Shown: positions 10,007-20,809 of the stretch, piece after piece
How positions within the stretch are numbered: the first letter of the stretch is position 1
How the letters are laid out: each line of letters begins with the position of its first letter
Origin: Gnetum montanum
Lineage: Eukaryota > Streptophyta > Gnetopsida > Gnetales > Gnetaceae
Assembly: GCA_015680685.1 (NCBI GenBank)
Contig: MNCI01002337.1
Span: forward strand, 344,061 to 408,060
Length of the DNA stretch: 64,000 nt
Direction: 5' to 3'
The notes under the pieces: generated by a model
Seen by the model: the letters and a program-made list of their open reading frames with translations, nothing else
Told to the model about the DNA's origin: nothing
Database searches by the model: none
Position numbers and translations under genes: made by a program

Positions 10007-13000
10007 GTAGGGTCGTAAACATTCATTGCTTTGCCTATTTCTGTTTGATGCTGTTCTCTAGTTTTGACATGCGTTTATGTGCAGGCTGAGGACCAACCCC
10101 GATGGGACCCTGATTGAAGACGAAGGGATAGCCCTCACTCGCACAGCTCTAGAGGCCTTTATGAAGGCTCCCACTCTTCATGGGGCCATACTGGCTCAGA
10201 CAAAGGGTTCGATGGTCCGCTTCCATGAGCAATTTTCTAGAGCCTTTGTGATGTGCAAAGCCCGTGGATGGCTGCATGAGGACTGGATAGATGAGGGACC
10301 AGTATTCACTCATAGTTTTGGCAGTACCTCGAAATCCACCACTAACGGTGAGTAGTGGCATTTATTACATGCGTTAGTGGATTCGTTCAACTGTTTGGGG
10401 TGAGACCGATGTGATTGTTTTAATAGTTAATGAACCCTCGGGTGGGGACCCTATGACAACCGGACGAACTGACGCAACTTTGTCGATGAAGTTCGGGGGA
10501 GTAGAGAAGGCATAGAAGTGGTTACGTAAGAAAGCCCTGCCGTCCCTCACTCGTTGCCTGGATGATGTAGGCCTGCTAGAGCTTTTCACGACGCCAAGCC
10601 CTGATGTCTCCATCGGGGAAATGATTGGGATCGTGGACTCTTTCAATGAGTCTGTCTCTCAATACAGCACCCGGGTTAAGGGTGTAAAGGTGGTATTTCA
10701 TCTGTTGCCCGTATTCTTTTCTAACCTATTTGGCATGCCGGCAGATGGCCTACCCGTAGTGTTAGACAGATCTCACAAAGAACTCCAAACGATCCATGAA
10801 CTGGAGTCTTGGCTTGGCGTGACAAAAAGCACTAAGGGGTTCCCAATGCAGGGGAAGGCTAAGGTTGTTGAAGTAAACGAACTGTATCCCTTGTTCCAAG
10901 CACGGGTGTTTCCCAAAACTCTTTCTTAGGTGCGGAGTTTTTGGGTAGAGGCGGTATGCATCATGCGGACGATTTTGGAAACTGGCTTGCGGTACAACTG
11001 GGCTCAGTTTTTGTTGGCGGGCCTACGCAAAGAGATAGTGCAGTTGCGCTCAAACATCGAAGCACAATCGCATTTTACTTTTTCCTTCTTCGCTGGCCAT
11101 CTCTGCCATTTTGCCAAATTTCTCGTGGTGCGCGGGGACAACAAGTTTGTCCTACGGGATTGGGGTCAACTATCCCGTCCGTGGGTCAAGCACCTATTCG
11201 CAACAGCCAAATCGCAGGATGCCCTCAAAGGTATCAATGAATCTATGTCTGTCACTACAGGGGGATCCTCTAGCGGTTCCATCCACACACGAGATAGTTT
11301 GGGGGTGGAGTCAGAAGATGTGCCGTTAACCGCCAGACAGGCAGAGCGGGTAATCAAGGAAACTGTTGGCAAAGCCAAATTGAAATTGAAGAGACCTGAA
11401 CGCCCCACAGAACAAGTCACCAAGATAAACCAGCCACGCGTAAAGAAAATACGCTTCAAGATACCAGATGAACGAAGCCCATCTACTTATCATTTTATCA
11501 TTTTCGTTTATGCGTAACCCTTGCTTCAATTGCTTACGTTGTTGTTTTCGATTTGATAAAGTGAGGAAGCAAGCCTTAGAGACCATCAGAGAGGAGGAGG
11601 ATACACACATAGAGAAGAACAATAAGGGGGAAAGCCTAGAGAAGAGCCAAGGCAGGGAAATGGAGCTATTAACGGAGAGGACTGCTGACACTGAACCTTT
11701 AGATGACCCAGACGCTATGAACCGGATGTTTAGTAGCTTCCTCAAGGGTGACTTGGATTTGGGTGACCCCCCGGAAGGTGACAAGGATCAGGGTATGTCT
11801 GCGCTTATTTTTTATCATTTTTTGAATTAATTGTGGCTACTATGTTTTTTATCTATTTTCGTGTTTTTTGATTAGATGAAGGCAACGACACCAGGACGGT
11901 ACGATTGGATGTCCCCATGAAGACGGTTCCCCCTGAGAGGACCGCTGAGGTTAGTTCTTCTCATACGCGTCAACCACTTATTTGGTCAAAGATGCTCAGT
12001 AAGTCAGATTTTGTGGATGGAATCGTGGAAGAAGTTATTGAGCATCTCCAGGAAGTCCATCTTGATATAGGTATGACTCGTTGAATGATTAGGAGCTTCC
12101 TATCTTATTTGTACAGTTCTAACGTTCGTATTTTTTGTGTGGGCAGGCGCTAAACTAAGATGGGATCCCTCTGAGGGCATCAGCATGGAAAGCCTGACTA
12201 CACTCTCCCCAGAAGTGGAACAGGTACCAAGGCCTGTTTATGAAGGCGTTGCAGATAGCCTTGCGCACAATGCTAAGTCGTTGTGGACTTGTAGGTGTTC
12301 TGTTGAACAGTTGTGGTTACAAGTAAAAGCAAAGGAAAAAGCATTCTCTGAAGTATCAGAGGAGCGTGACGATTTAAAGGCTCAATATGAGTTCGCCGTT
12401 GCTAGACTGAGTGGAGATCGTTCTTGGCAAACATCAGAGATTACCTACACGAGGTATTGGAATCTTTTGAACCATCATGCATCACTGACTCGGAGAATAG
12501 TGGAATGCAAAGCACAAGTTGATCTCCTGAACCTCAAGTGTCAAGATTGGAAGGCTTTCGCTTCCAAGGTTCGCAAGTGGGGTCAGGATGAGAAGAACCA
12601 TAAACATCAGTATAAGAAGTCGCTAAAAGCAGTGTCCATTGAAAAGCGGTAGCTAGAGAAGGTTTGGGTTTGCGTTCCACCTTCGATACCTTTGCCCAAA
12701 ATACTATTGTAGAAATGGAATCGCCTAAGAGGGTCATCACAACTGCTTCTGGGGAAGTGTCAGTAGGTGAATTTCCTCTAAAACGTCCTACCTGGTCAGC
12801 GGTCGACAAAGGCAAGGCTTTGGCAAACATTGACCTAGGCCTGGGTGGGACAGATTGGGCTAGCGTCCCAGAGGAGGAAATCCTTCGTCGGTTGGAGTTT
12901 GGCTTAGGGGGATCCCCTATGGTAAGCATTTTTTCCCTTACGAAGTTAACTTATTGGACAAGGTTTAAAGTTTTAACATCTGCTCATTTTATGTTGGTTG

Positions 13001-13230
13001 TTAATTTTCGGTGTTTTCAGCATGAAGGTGGTGATGATACACATGAGGCTGGCCCTAGTGGAGTGGGGGCTCCTAACGCTGGTGGTTCTAAGGGAGATGA
13101 TCCTCCTGTCATGGATGCTTAGTGCTTTTGTAGTTTTTTTTTGGTAGTGGTTTTTATTGATTCAATTGATACGGGCATTGTAACTGAAAGATGCTGAGAA
13201 AACCAGGCATTATTTGTACAACATTGCATA

Positions 13231-13236
13231 AATAAA
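13231..13236 (+). terminator. Possible polyadenylation signal of the E1 antisense gene
   Basis: AATAAA occurs 109 bases after the stop codon at 13122, with T-rich sequence around it. It is a single hexamer in AT-rich DNA and so only suggestive. Confidence 0.4.
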
Positions 13237-13379
13237 TATTTTTTGTTGATTTTAAGTTGTTTGCACATACAATACGACATTAAAATGTTTTTGGGTTTGC
13301 TTTTCTGTTTTAAAAATGACACATTGAAGGTAAACGATGTGTAAAAGGAAAACAAGGTACGCGCTAGCTTGAGGCCATT

Positions 13380-13640
13380 TCGGGCCTCCATGTGTAGTTT
13401 AAGGCCATTTCGGGCCCCATTGTAAACAAGTGATTTTTTTTAGGGAAAGTGGATGTTTCGTAGTGGACTGACCATTTCTGATCGTGGCTAGTTTTATTTC
13501 ATTGCGGACATGATAGTTTAATGTCTTTTCGGACATGGAGTGTTGTAATTTTTTGTTTTTGCTGTTTATTATTGTTTCTTTGTGTTTTTGGGTTTTGGGT
13601 TTTATCGTAGCTTAATGTCATTTCGGACTAGTTATAGTTT
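13380..13640. repeat. Minisatellite array between antisense gene and protease (E1)
   Basis: Degenerate units carry the core tagtttaaggccatttcggg (13395 and nearby) and later tagtttaatgtc.tttcggac. E2 has the inverse core aatggccttaaactatc at 35400-35520 in the matching position. Confidence 0.7.
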
Positions 13641-13663
13641 AACGTTGTTGTGGACGAAGGGGT

Positions 13664-14647
13664 TCATTTTAGTTGTTTTTTGATTTTCCTGATTTTTATG
13701 TCAGGGGGTGTATTGACCAGCACGATTTTGTATTTCCCGTCTCCCTCGCTGATCACATTGAATGGCAGTTCAGTCCAGGAGATGTCTGTTCGAATGTTTT
13801 CGGTTTCGGTATTTTCAGGTGCTTCGATACCGGTCGTTGTTTCCGTGTTAGTTTTTTCGTGAGGTGACGTGTGTACAGTGTTAGACGCAGGTTTTTCGGT
13901 TTCGGGCTCTTGTCCCATGTTTGAAGGTTTACTACCCACCAGTTGCCTTTTGTTTGAGTCCTTTTGACCAGGTTTGTCGAGTTCAACTTCGGAGCCTTGT
14001 TCGCTGTCCGTGTGAGATGAAATAATGGGAGTAACCGCTTCCCCATGTATGACGATTTCACCACCCTCATAGGGTAGGTGAATCTCCTGATGTATAGGAG
14101 AGGAAACGGCTCTCAGTTGGGCTAACCAGGGTCTTCCTAATATTAGGTTAAAACCTGGCATTTCATGGACAACGAGAAAATCAGCGGACATGGGGAACTA
14201 GTCTCCCGCTATGAAGTCTAAGGTTATGGTGCCCTTGACTAGTACGCGTGACCCGCTGAAGGACCTTAAGCACGTCATTGTGGTAGGTTTGATCAAGTCG
14301 GTGAGCCCCAATTGTTCGATGATGGGATACGGTACGACGTTGGTAGGTGCCCCATCATCTACATGTACCCTATGTATTTTAAACTGGTTTACATGTATAG
14401 TTATAAACATAGGGATCGTTGTTGTCTCACCTGTCTTTTTGTCCACTTTGATGTTCTCATCGTGGAATCTCAAGGGCTTAGGACTGACCTCGTGAGAGGG
14501 GTACATCATCGCATGAATGGCCGGTTCGCTTGGGGGCAAGTCCTCACTAACCGGGATCGATGTTAGCATGCGTACTAGAGCTTCGCGATGAGTCTGGGAC
14601 ATTAGTACCAAGTCATACAAGCTTAGGGACGTGTTCTTTTGGTTCAA
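13664..14647 (-). pseudogene. E1 aspartic protease (retropepsin-like)
   Basis: Two collinear stretches separated by one stop near 14195 belong together. The first has a D-x-G active-site candidate in VDDGAPTN, followed by LGLTDLIKPT and FSGSRVLVKG. The second has the typical flap-distal motif NLILGRPWLA and an acidic tail. E2 has the equivalent DEG and NLILGRLWLA. The usual D-T/S-G triplet is D-D-G here. It would process Gag-Pol in the particle. Coding stops near 13664, where the putative intron and antisense gene follow. Confidence 0.82.
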
Positions 14648-14879
14648 GGCTTGTCTGACTTACGTTAAGGCCTTTGCGAAATTGCTGCTGTTATGAGTGT
14701 TTTTGTCAACAGTGATTGGGTCCATTGGGCCCAGGAATTTTATTTCATGTTTTGGTGGTTTATCATTCTTGCTAGGACTCGCCGTGTTATGCGGTTCTTG
14801 TGTTGCTGTCTGTGTTTGGTGGATCGCTGGATGATGACATAAGCATGGAGTTCAGTGGGGTTGGTTTGGGTGGCCCCAG
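14648..14879 (-). other. E1 linker before protease, degraded
   Basis: This lies between the proline-rich repeats and the protease. No recognised motif was seen and the frame is broken. Confidence 0.4.
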
Positions 14880-15353
14880 AGCTAACCGTTAGCGCTCTTT
14901 CTCCAATCGTTCCCAGATAAGCTTATCGGCTAAGCGTTCTCGGCGTGGAGGTGGAGCTGGTTTGGGGGCCTGTGGTTGCCCTGGGACCCTTACAATGTAT
15001 GGAGCTGGTCGGGGTTACGAGTGGACGGCCGGATATGATTGGGCAGGAGTCTGTCCAGGTATCTTGATGACGTACGAGGTTGGTCTGGGTGGAGGTTGGA
15101 CCTCCGTTGTTGCAACGGCAGATGGTACTCGGACTATGAAGGGGGTAGGTCGAGCAGGAGGGGTTGATGCATTCGTGGGATTGACTGGAGGGATGCGCAC
15201 CACGTATGGTTTTTCGCGCATCATAGTGTTGGGAGTGGATACGGTGAAGGACACTCGAGCTACGTATGGCCGCTGCGGGGCATGGGATGGTTGAGAGGCG
15301 GGTGCCGACTCAGCGGGAGGGATCTGAACTACGAACGATTTGTCAAGAATTTC
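14880..15353 (-). pseudogene. E1 gag-pro linker with P-[YF]-V-V-R-[IV]-P repeats
   Basis: At least six copies of a short motif appear, spread over at least two frames now: FVVQIPP, PYVARV, PYVVRIPP, PFIVRVPS, SYVIKIPG and PYIVRVPG. They are separated by proline- and alanine-rich spacers. E2 has FVLKVPP, SFILKP and SFVIRRP at the same place (33880-34010). The function is unknown, and a linear binding motif is one possibility. Confidence 0.65.
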
Positions 15354-17750
15354 CTATTTATTTTCGGGGTAGATGGTGTTAATGTGGGGTGTGCTGGAGT
15401 CATCATCACAATAGATTGAAGTAATTACGTACGGTGCCCCTTCGGTGTTCAGGGGGTCTTTATACACCCCCATAGTTTGGTTTTGCAGTTGGACGGGGTT
15501 AGCCCCATCAAAAGTGATCTTGCCATCATCAATCATCCTCTAGATGTCCTGCTTCAGGGTAAAGCAATAATCCGTTCCATGCCCGTTGCGTTGATGGTAG
15601 TCGCAGAAACGATCCATCCTGAATCCTTTGGGCACGGGTGGCTCATCCGGTGTTGCCAGGCTTGGGTTCTGTACGAGTTGAGAGAACAGGTCATGTCTTT
15701 AAATAGCCACTGGGGACAATTGCTTGTGTTGCATCAATCCAGCCTTTAAGAGTTGGTCAAAGAGCTGGGATGGCTTCATCGGTAAAGGCGTGTACTAAGA
15801 GGGTTCTTTCCTCTCGAAGTTACGCGTACGGCTCATCGGGTTCTGTGATGATGACTCTGGGGCTGCTGTAGGAGCGGGTTGATAGTAGTTAGTGGGGGGC
15901 GCGGGTGGTCTGTGTTGATGTGTGGTATTTGTTTGTTGTGCTCCCGCTATTGCTGCTATAGTTGTCTTGGCCTTCTCTTTGTCCTTTTTAGTGTGTTGGT
16001 TTCTGAAGGCCAAGTATGCGAGGTCATGGCTGTTTTGAGCCGCCTCCTCTATGTTCTTGATTTGTTCAAACGCCTCATTAAGGTCGCACGCATTAAGTTA
16101 ATACAGTTTGGATTTAAAAAAATCATTGACCGCTGCTTTCAGTATTGTAAGCAGATAGGTTGGAGAGATTGGTTCATGTAGCTCATTGAGAGCCGCACTC
16201 CATCTCTGAATAAACTTCTACACCGGTTCAAGCGGTGCTTGCTTGATCTGCATGAGGCTATCCAACGTGGCCTCGAGTTTCAAGTTGTACTTGAACCAAG
16301 TCACAAACTAGCGTAAAAGATCATCCAAAGAAAGGATAGAGTTCCTAGGCAAGGCTCGGTACTAGTCAAGTGCCCTTCCCGCGAGGGACATAGGGAATAC
16401 TCGAAGAATGGCGTGGGGCCAAGCCTGGAGTAGCACGCACACTAATCTGAATGTTATGAGATGGGCGTTGGGATCTGTTTCCCCATTGTATTTAGTTAGC
16501 GTTGGTAGGGGGACACCTTTGGGCAGGGTCAGAGGAGGGACAGAGGAGTTGATAGGGTCATCCTTGTAGAAGTCCACTACCTTCAGCTTTCCCTCAGCAG
16601 CCGTTTTGAGGCGTTTCACCTCTTCAGTAAGCTCTTACATTATTTTCTTGGCATCCGCCCAGTCTTGGGCGCTCGGTGATATGGCGGCTTGGGGTTGTAG
16701 TATACCGTACAAGTTAGATTGTTACGTATGAGGCTGAAGGGCTTAAAGCTACGCGGGTGCTTGTGTTTGTGGGAAGGTTACTGCGGGCAGCACTACGGGT
16801 GGCACGTGGTAGGGAAAATGTTGTGGCTATTGTTGCTGCAGTTGGGGTTGTGCTTGGGGGATATTAGCTGGTGGGATTGCGTGAGGTGGCGCATGGTGAT
16901 GGGGGGCTTGGTACGACAGTTCTCCCCTTGCCGGCCATTGCCCTGCCACATTGTGAGCGAGGACTCCTTGTTGGGCTACGGCTGTTTGTGGAGCTGTGTG
17001 TGTTTGGAGATGTGGTATGAAGTGGGTAGATGTGGATGCCGGAATCACGTGTGGCATCCCTATCACCCTTGGTGGGAGTGTTGCTCCCATGTTATCGATA
17101 GGTGGCTGCACTTGTGAGGATGGGCCCGCCGTGGCCATAGGGATGAGTGTGAGTGGGAAGGTGTTGGGTTGGGGGTCGCTCGGGAGAGGGACGTGGACTA
17201 ATGCTGTTGTTTCCGGTGGTAGCTGTTGAGCCTGGATGAATCTAATGTGTGGCAAGGGCATAAGTTCCCCTGTGCTGGGATGGAAAAAAGGGTTGACCTA
17301 TGCTTGAGGACTTAAGGTATGGAACAACTCCCCTTGCTCGAATTGAGCGGCAAACTCATCCTCATCCTCTGGTTGGGGCTCTAGTGCGGGCTGATCCAAC
17401 GAATTGTTCCTTTGGACGAGGAGTTTTGTGACGAGTTCTGAGTATTGTTCAGGAATGGGAATTACATCGTACGGGGTTGGGATGAACTCTCGTCCCCCCC
17501 TGTAATACAGCTCAAACTGCCTCTTCACCTCCAGTTCAGCTTGATCAACGGTCAGGTCAGCTTGTATCTTAATACAGATAAAGTTGTACTGATCCTGGGT
17601 TATGATGTGAGAGGCTGGGTCTCTTCCTTGTAGCCTTAGGGATCGGCGAGGCCCCGCTATGGGTTGTATTCTTGGGTGTTACGCAACAGCCTGTTGGACA
17701 GCTATGGTGTCCATTGCGATGGTCTGAGCGATGTTGTTTGAAGGGTTCAT
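15354..17750 (-). pseudogene. E1 gag
   Basis: It starts at an ATG at 17748-17750, and an in-frame TAA comes soon after (Q in E0). The N-terminal part is homologous to E0 (RRSLRLQGR, then ITQDQYNFI), then an acidic stretch and a proline- and glutamine-rich part (16827-17261). The capsid-like core is at 16362-16619 (LPTLTKYNGETDPNAHL). A basic region is at 15795-16013, and a knuckle C-x2-H-x4-H-x4-C lies around 15575-15615, followed by MIDDGKITF. The knuckle type and the core match Tat-lineage Gag. Multiple stops and shifts break it. The product would package element RNA. Confidence 0.8.
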
Positions 17751-18253
17751 GATGCTATGTTACAGATATGGATAAGTCTGGAAATACGAAGTTGATGTCT
17801 TGAGGAATGGGCAGCATATACGCCTAGTGGACGGCGTATAGGGGCAGCGTATACAGCATGTACAGCGTAGACGCTGGGGAGCGTAAGTGTGGGATGGGTT
17901 GCGGGGTGAAATGGGGGAAGCGTAAATAGGCAGCGTAAAACAGTACAAAGCGTAAACGGTTCAGAGTGTAAACAGTCCAAAGCGTATAGTTCGAAGTGTG
18001 AAAATAGGCTCAGCGTAAAAGACAGGCTTGTAAAAGAGGTCACAGCATAATCAGTAGAGCGTGAAACAAATGAGCGTAAACAAAGCGGTGGTGTTTGAGA
18101 GCGTGAACGCTGTGCAGCGTAGACGCTGGGCAGTTACGAGGTAGGTTTCAGAACCGGACAGCATAAACACCGGGAAAGTTAGGGCGGCGTACAATTAGGG
18201 GGGTAGACGCTTAACAGCGTATACGCTGGGAGTTACAGGTAAGTGTTTTAAGG
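17751..18253 (-). other. E1 untranslated leader
   Basis: Non-coding, between primer-binding site and gag, with many agcgtaaac and gcgtatac motifs. It is only about 500 bases long, too short for the extra ORF that Ogre elements carry upstream of gag. Confidence 0.6.
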
Positions 18254-18272
18254 GGCCCTCCTTCTAGCGCCA
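18254..18272 (-). other. E1 primer-binding site
   Basis: On the minus strand it reads TGGCGCTAGAAGGAGGGCC, five bases inside the 5' LTR border. It differs by one base from the E0 and E2 sites. Confidence 0.85.
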
Positions 18273-18277
18273 ATTTT

Positions 18278-19417
18278 TGTACCGCCTGAAATCGTCGGTC
18301 TCCGGTAGGAAGAAAAAAAATAGAGGCCGCGAGATCGTAGGACGCGTACAGAAGACCCTGCCTACGCCTGAGGGCATGCTGGAATGCAACGGAGGTAGAG
18401 TACCTTGGGTGGTCCGCACGTTGATCAGACAAATATTTCCCCACGCGTACGCAAATGCTAATTTGCTGGGTTATGCATAAACGGCATGCAGACGTAAATG
18501 AAGCAAAAACAGTGTAAAGCGTAGACGGATGCAAACGGAGCGTAAATGTAAACAAGCGTAAACGGTGCGTGGGCCAAATTGACGTAAAACTGTAAAAGAA
18601 CTGATGCATTAAACGTAAACAATAGTATTGCAGAGTCAAGGTACAGTGCACCGGTCTAACGTAATCGTGTGGGAACACAAGGCGAACGAAAAGCCCTGGC
18701 GTATACAGGGATGACTTTGGTTCGCAGGGCAAGCGGAGCGTAGAGACTATTTGTAGCGTACAGGGTGTAAGGAAGTTTCAGCTCTTGTGCGCAGCGTAAA
18801 TGTTCTCTGGTGTGCTCCAAGATTTTTCCAACTGACCCCGTAAAGATGGGAGACGAGGGTTTTTATACAGGTTTTTACGCTAAACTCGAGTTGGGCGACA
18901 CATGGCGTGTTGACCGAGTGCACGATTCACAAATGTACAATATTACAAGTGTCAGGCGTATACGCTAGGCGTATACGCCGTGTGAGGCCGGCGTGTGAAT
19001 TTGGGTGGAGATGCTGTATGCTGGCATATACGCTGGGCGTATACGCTGACGATGTCCACTTGCTTCAATCCTTGCTCTTTGGTGTTGTCTTCACGCTGTC
19101 ATTGGAGATCTAGTCGTCGAGCGTGTGCATCTGAAGTGCCTGGGCATATATGCTGGGGATTCGGGCATGTACGCTGTAGTGCCGGGCGTATACGCTGGAC
19201 GTGTACGCTGTGAGGGCTAGGCGTATACGCTGTGAGGGCTAGGTGTATACGCTGACGATGCTGGGCGTATACGCTGTCAATGTGAACTTGGGCGTATACG
19301 CTGGGTGTATACGCTGGTAAAATGTACTTAGTGAAAACCAAGTGTTGCGATCCTCCAGGTTGCACGGACCTGCTCGATGTCGGATAAGTACTAAGCTCCG
19401 AATTTAGTGGTGTTTCA
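18278..19417 (-). repeat. E1 5' LTR
   Basis: It pairs with 1921-3108. On the element strand it starts TGAAACACC and ends in TACA. The TATA box (TATAAAAA, minus strand) is at 18860-18867. GCGTATACGC palindromes begin at 18956 and 18969 and recur to about 19315. The two LTRs differ by scattered substitutions and by palindrome copy number, so the insertion is not recent. Confidence 0.9.
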
Positions 19418-19422
19418 TATCC
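19418..19422. repeat. E1 target-site duplication, right copy
   Basis: tatcc, against tatct at 1916-1920. After it the E0 LTR resumes. Confidence 0.75.
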
Positions 19423-19678
19423 GTTGTACCTGCTGGGCGTACATGTGAGGCATGTACGTTGGGCATGTATGCTGGACGTATACGATGTGAATTTGAGCAT
19501 ACACGCTGGGAATGTACACTCAGGCGTATACGCTGGAACTGCATACTTAGTGAAAATTAAGCATCTGATCTCCGAAGTTGCCATGTTTGACACCAAACAT
19601 AGCTGTGGTCATCTGGGGGGTCCCAGGGACCTGCTTGGTGTTGGACAAGTACTAAGCTCCAAAGTTTGTGGTGTTTCA
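19423..19678 (-). repeat. E0 5' LTR, right part
   Basis: It continues the LTR interrupted at 1920 and ends ggtgtttca, the same terminus as both E1 LTRs. The preceding tactaagctcc.aa.tt.gtgg block is shared with E1 (19389-19410). Confidence 0.85.
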
Positions 19679-19975
19679 GGACGGATATTGATGCTAGGCA
19701 TTAGAACTTAGTTAGTTAAAGTTAGTTACTTAGTCTCTTCACCCTTTCCCTCATTAGCATAGGCGATAAAAGACAAAAGCTATAACAATCACATACCTTA
19801 GACTTACTTAACCATACAACTATGACAAATACAAGTAAGTTTGGGAAGACAATGAACGATTAACCTTAAGTGTTCCATAAGGCATGTAGGTACTTAGTTT
19901 ACAGAGTTTGACTGGATCGCACATGTAATGCTCGTATTCATATCGTTGAGTGTAGGGGTACCTCGCCACTCATGA
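19679..19975 (+). repeat. Diverged LTR fragment related to E3/E4
   Basis: It shares gggaagacaatgaac and the terminal segment taggggtacctcgccactcat with the E3 and E4 LTR ends. The final tca has become tga. No primer-binding site follows. The left end is cut by the E0 insertion. Confidence 0.6.
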
Positions 19976-20149
19976 AGCCCTATGTTAATTATCTTTGGAA
20001 GTGCTATTCTAATTTGTGGACTTGCTTATACATAGCCTCAAAGATATGGAAAACTATTAGAATAGTATGAACTTTTCTTTAATTTCTTAGATGGCAAGAA
20101 TTTGGGAAAGTAGACATTTCAATGTAAGGCCTTTAGTTAGGACAATCTC

Positions 20150-20809
20150 ATCATAAAATAATTGGAAAACGTTTTTTTCTTTGAAGTAGTCATCCTATTA
20201 CACCAAGGTCTAAGGTCACATGTAAAGGATTGGTTTAGTAGAAGCTAGTCGAAAATTCCCTTATTCTTTCATGGTGATAATAGACATTTCCACATTATCA
20301 AAATTTTTTACATTTTTAAAAGACATAGCTCTCTCCATCCACCTCCTCCCCACACCCCCACCCCCAAAAATTTAGCCCATGAAGATACCTCACATTTTTC
20401 TTCAACAAACCATAGGTAGTGAATCTCATGTCTTTATAGGTATTTCTTTTCCAAAGTAAGGGGATGGGATCTTATTTGGAGATTGCATTATTGACAAAAT
20501 GTAAGGTTTTTTTTACTTAGCTATTGGCTCATTATGCAATTTTTACATAGGAAAAACTCCAATGATAAGATTTCACCATGGCCTCCTAGTGTATCCTTTG
20601 GTATAAGAAGATTGAAACTATGACACATCTTTTCAAGGAATATCTTTTTACAAAGGTTGTAGGTTGATTTGTTTGCATGTGGACTAGGATGTTATGGATC
20701 AATTTTGAGTGATGATTATAGAAAGGCCCAATATTCAAAGCCCCTTACATAAGATTTCATTATGGGTGGAGGTTTCCTAAGAGATTTAGCTTAAGCAGAA
20801 TGCTTGTAC
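20150..20809 (+). pseudogene. LINE remnant with zf-RVT-like segment
   Basis: Around 20590-20690 a decayed frame reads W-Y-K-K-I-E-T-M-T-H-L-F-K, with a degraded cysteine environment. This is the pattern of the zinc-binding domain after reverse transcriptase in plant LINEs (C..C....E...HLF..C). The upstream part is too broken to assign. It probably joins the 3' tail at 23567-24048, interrupted by 20810-23561. Confidence 0.45.

Larger units (their letters stand above)
8739..13122 (+). pseudogene. E1 antisense gene: spliced, FCP1/NIF-like pseudophosphatase fused to a helical and coiled-coil region
   Basis: Eight exons can be drawn: 8739-8869, 9557-10006, 10085-10347, 10378 (or 10427) to about 11510, 11562-11792, 11876-12070, 12147-12921 and 13021-13122. 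The junctions mostly keep one frame, about 1,050 codons in all. Exon 1 starts MGKGKEVEG. Exon 2 resembles the FCP1/NLI-interacting-factor HAD domain. Exon 4 carries a conserved helical part (SWLGVT, then RYNWAQFLLAGLRKEI). Exon 5 is acidic (EEEDT) and exon 7 looks like a coiled coil (KEKAFSEVSEERDDLKAQ). Damage: TAG at 10513, 10927 and 12650, a frameshift near 10400 and another near 12665. Product location and role are unknown. The E2 copy shows the same exons, so this is not a chance shadow of gag-pol. Nothing is coded on the opposite strand here. Confidence 0.78.
1921..19417 (-). mobile_element. E1: full-length Tat/Ogre-like Ty3/gypsy retrotransposon
   Basis: E1 is a minus-strand LTR retrotransposon of 17.5 kb. 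On its own strand the order is 5' LTR (18278-19417), primer-binding site, leader, gag, proline-rich linker, protease, a long interval carrying an antisense gene (8739-13122), RT, RNase H, a second RNase H, integrase, minisatellite, polypurine tract and 3' LTR (1921-3108). Dual RNase H and a PR-RT interval ending in a splice acceptor are features of the Tat lineage, Ogre in particular. Several stops and frameshifts show it is no longer coding-competent. It is inserted in the 5' LTR of a related element, E0. Confidence 0.9.

Noticed and set aside
10348-10377. 30-bp intron 3 in the E1 antisense gene
   Set aside because: Too short for a plant intron. E2 has about 105 bp here. Either E1 lost part of the intron or it splices at 10426, so both options are given in the exon list.
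17751-18253. Ogre-type extra ORF upstream of gag
   Set aside because: The leader is about 500 bases, full of motif repeats and stops in all frames.
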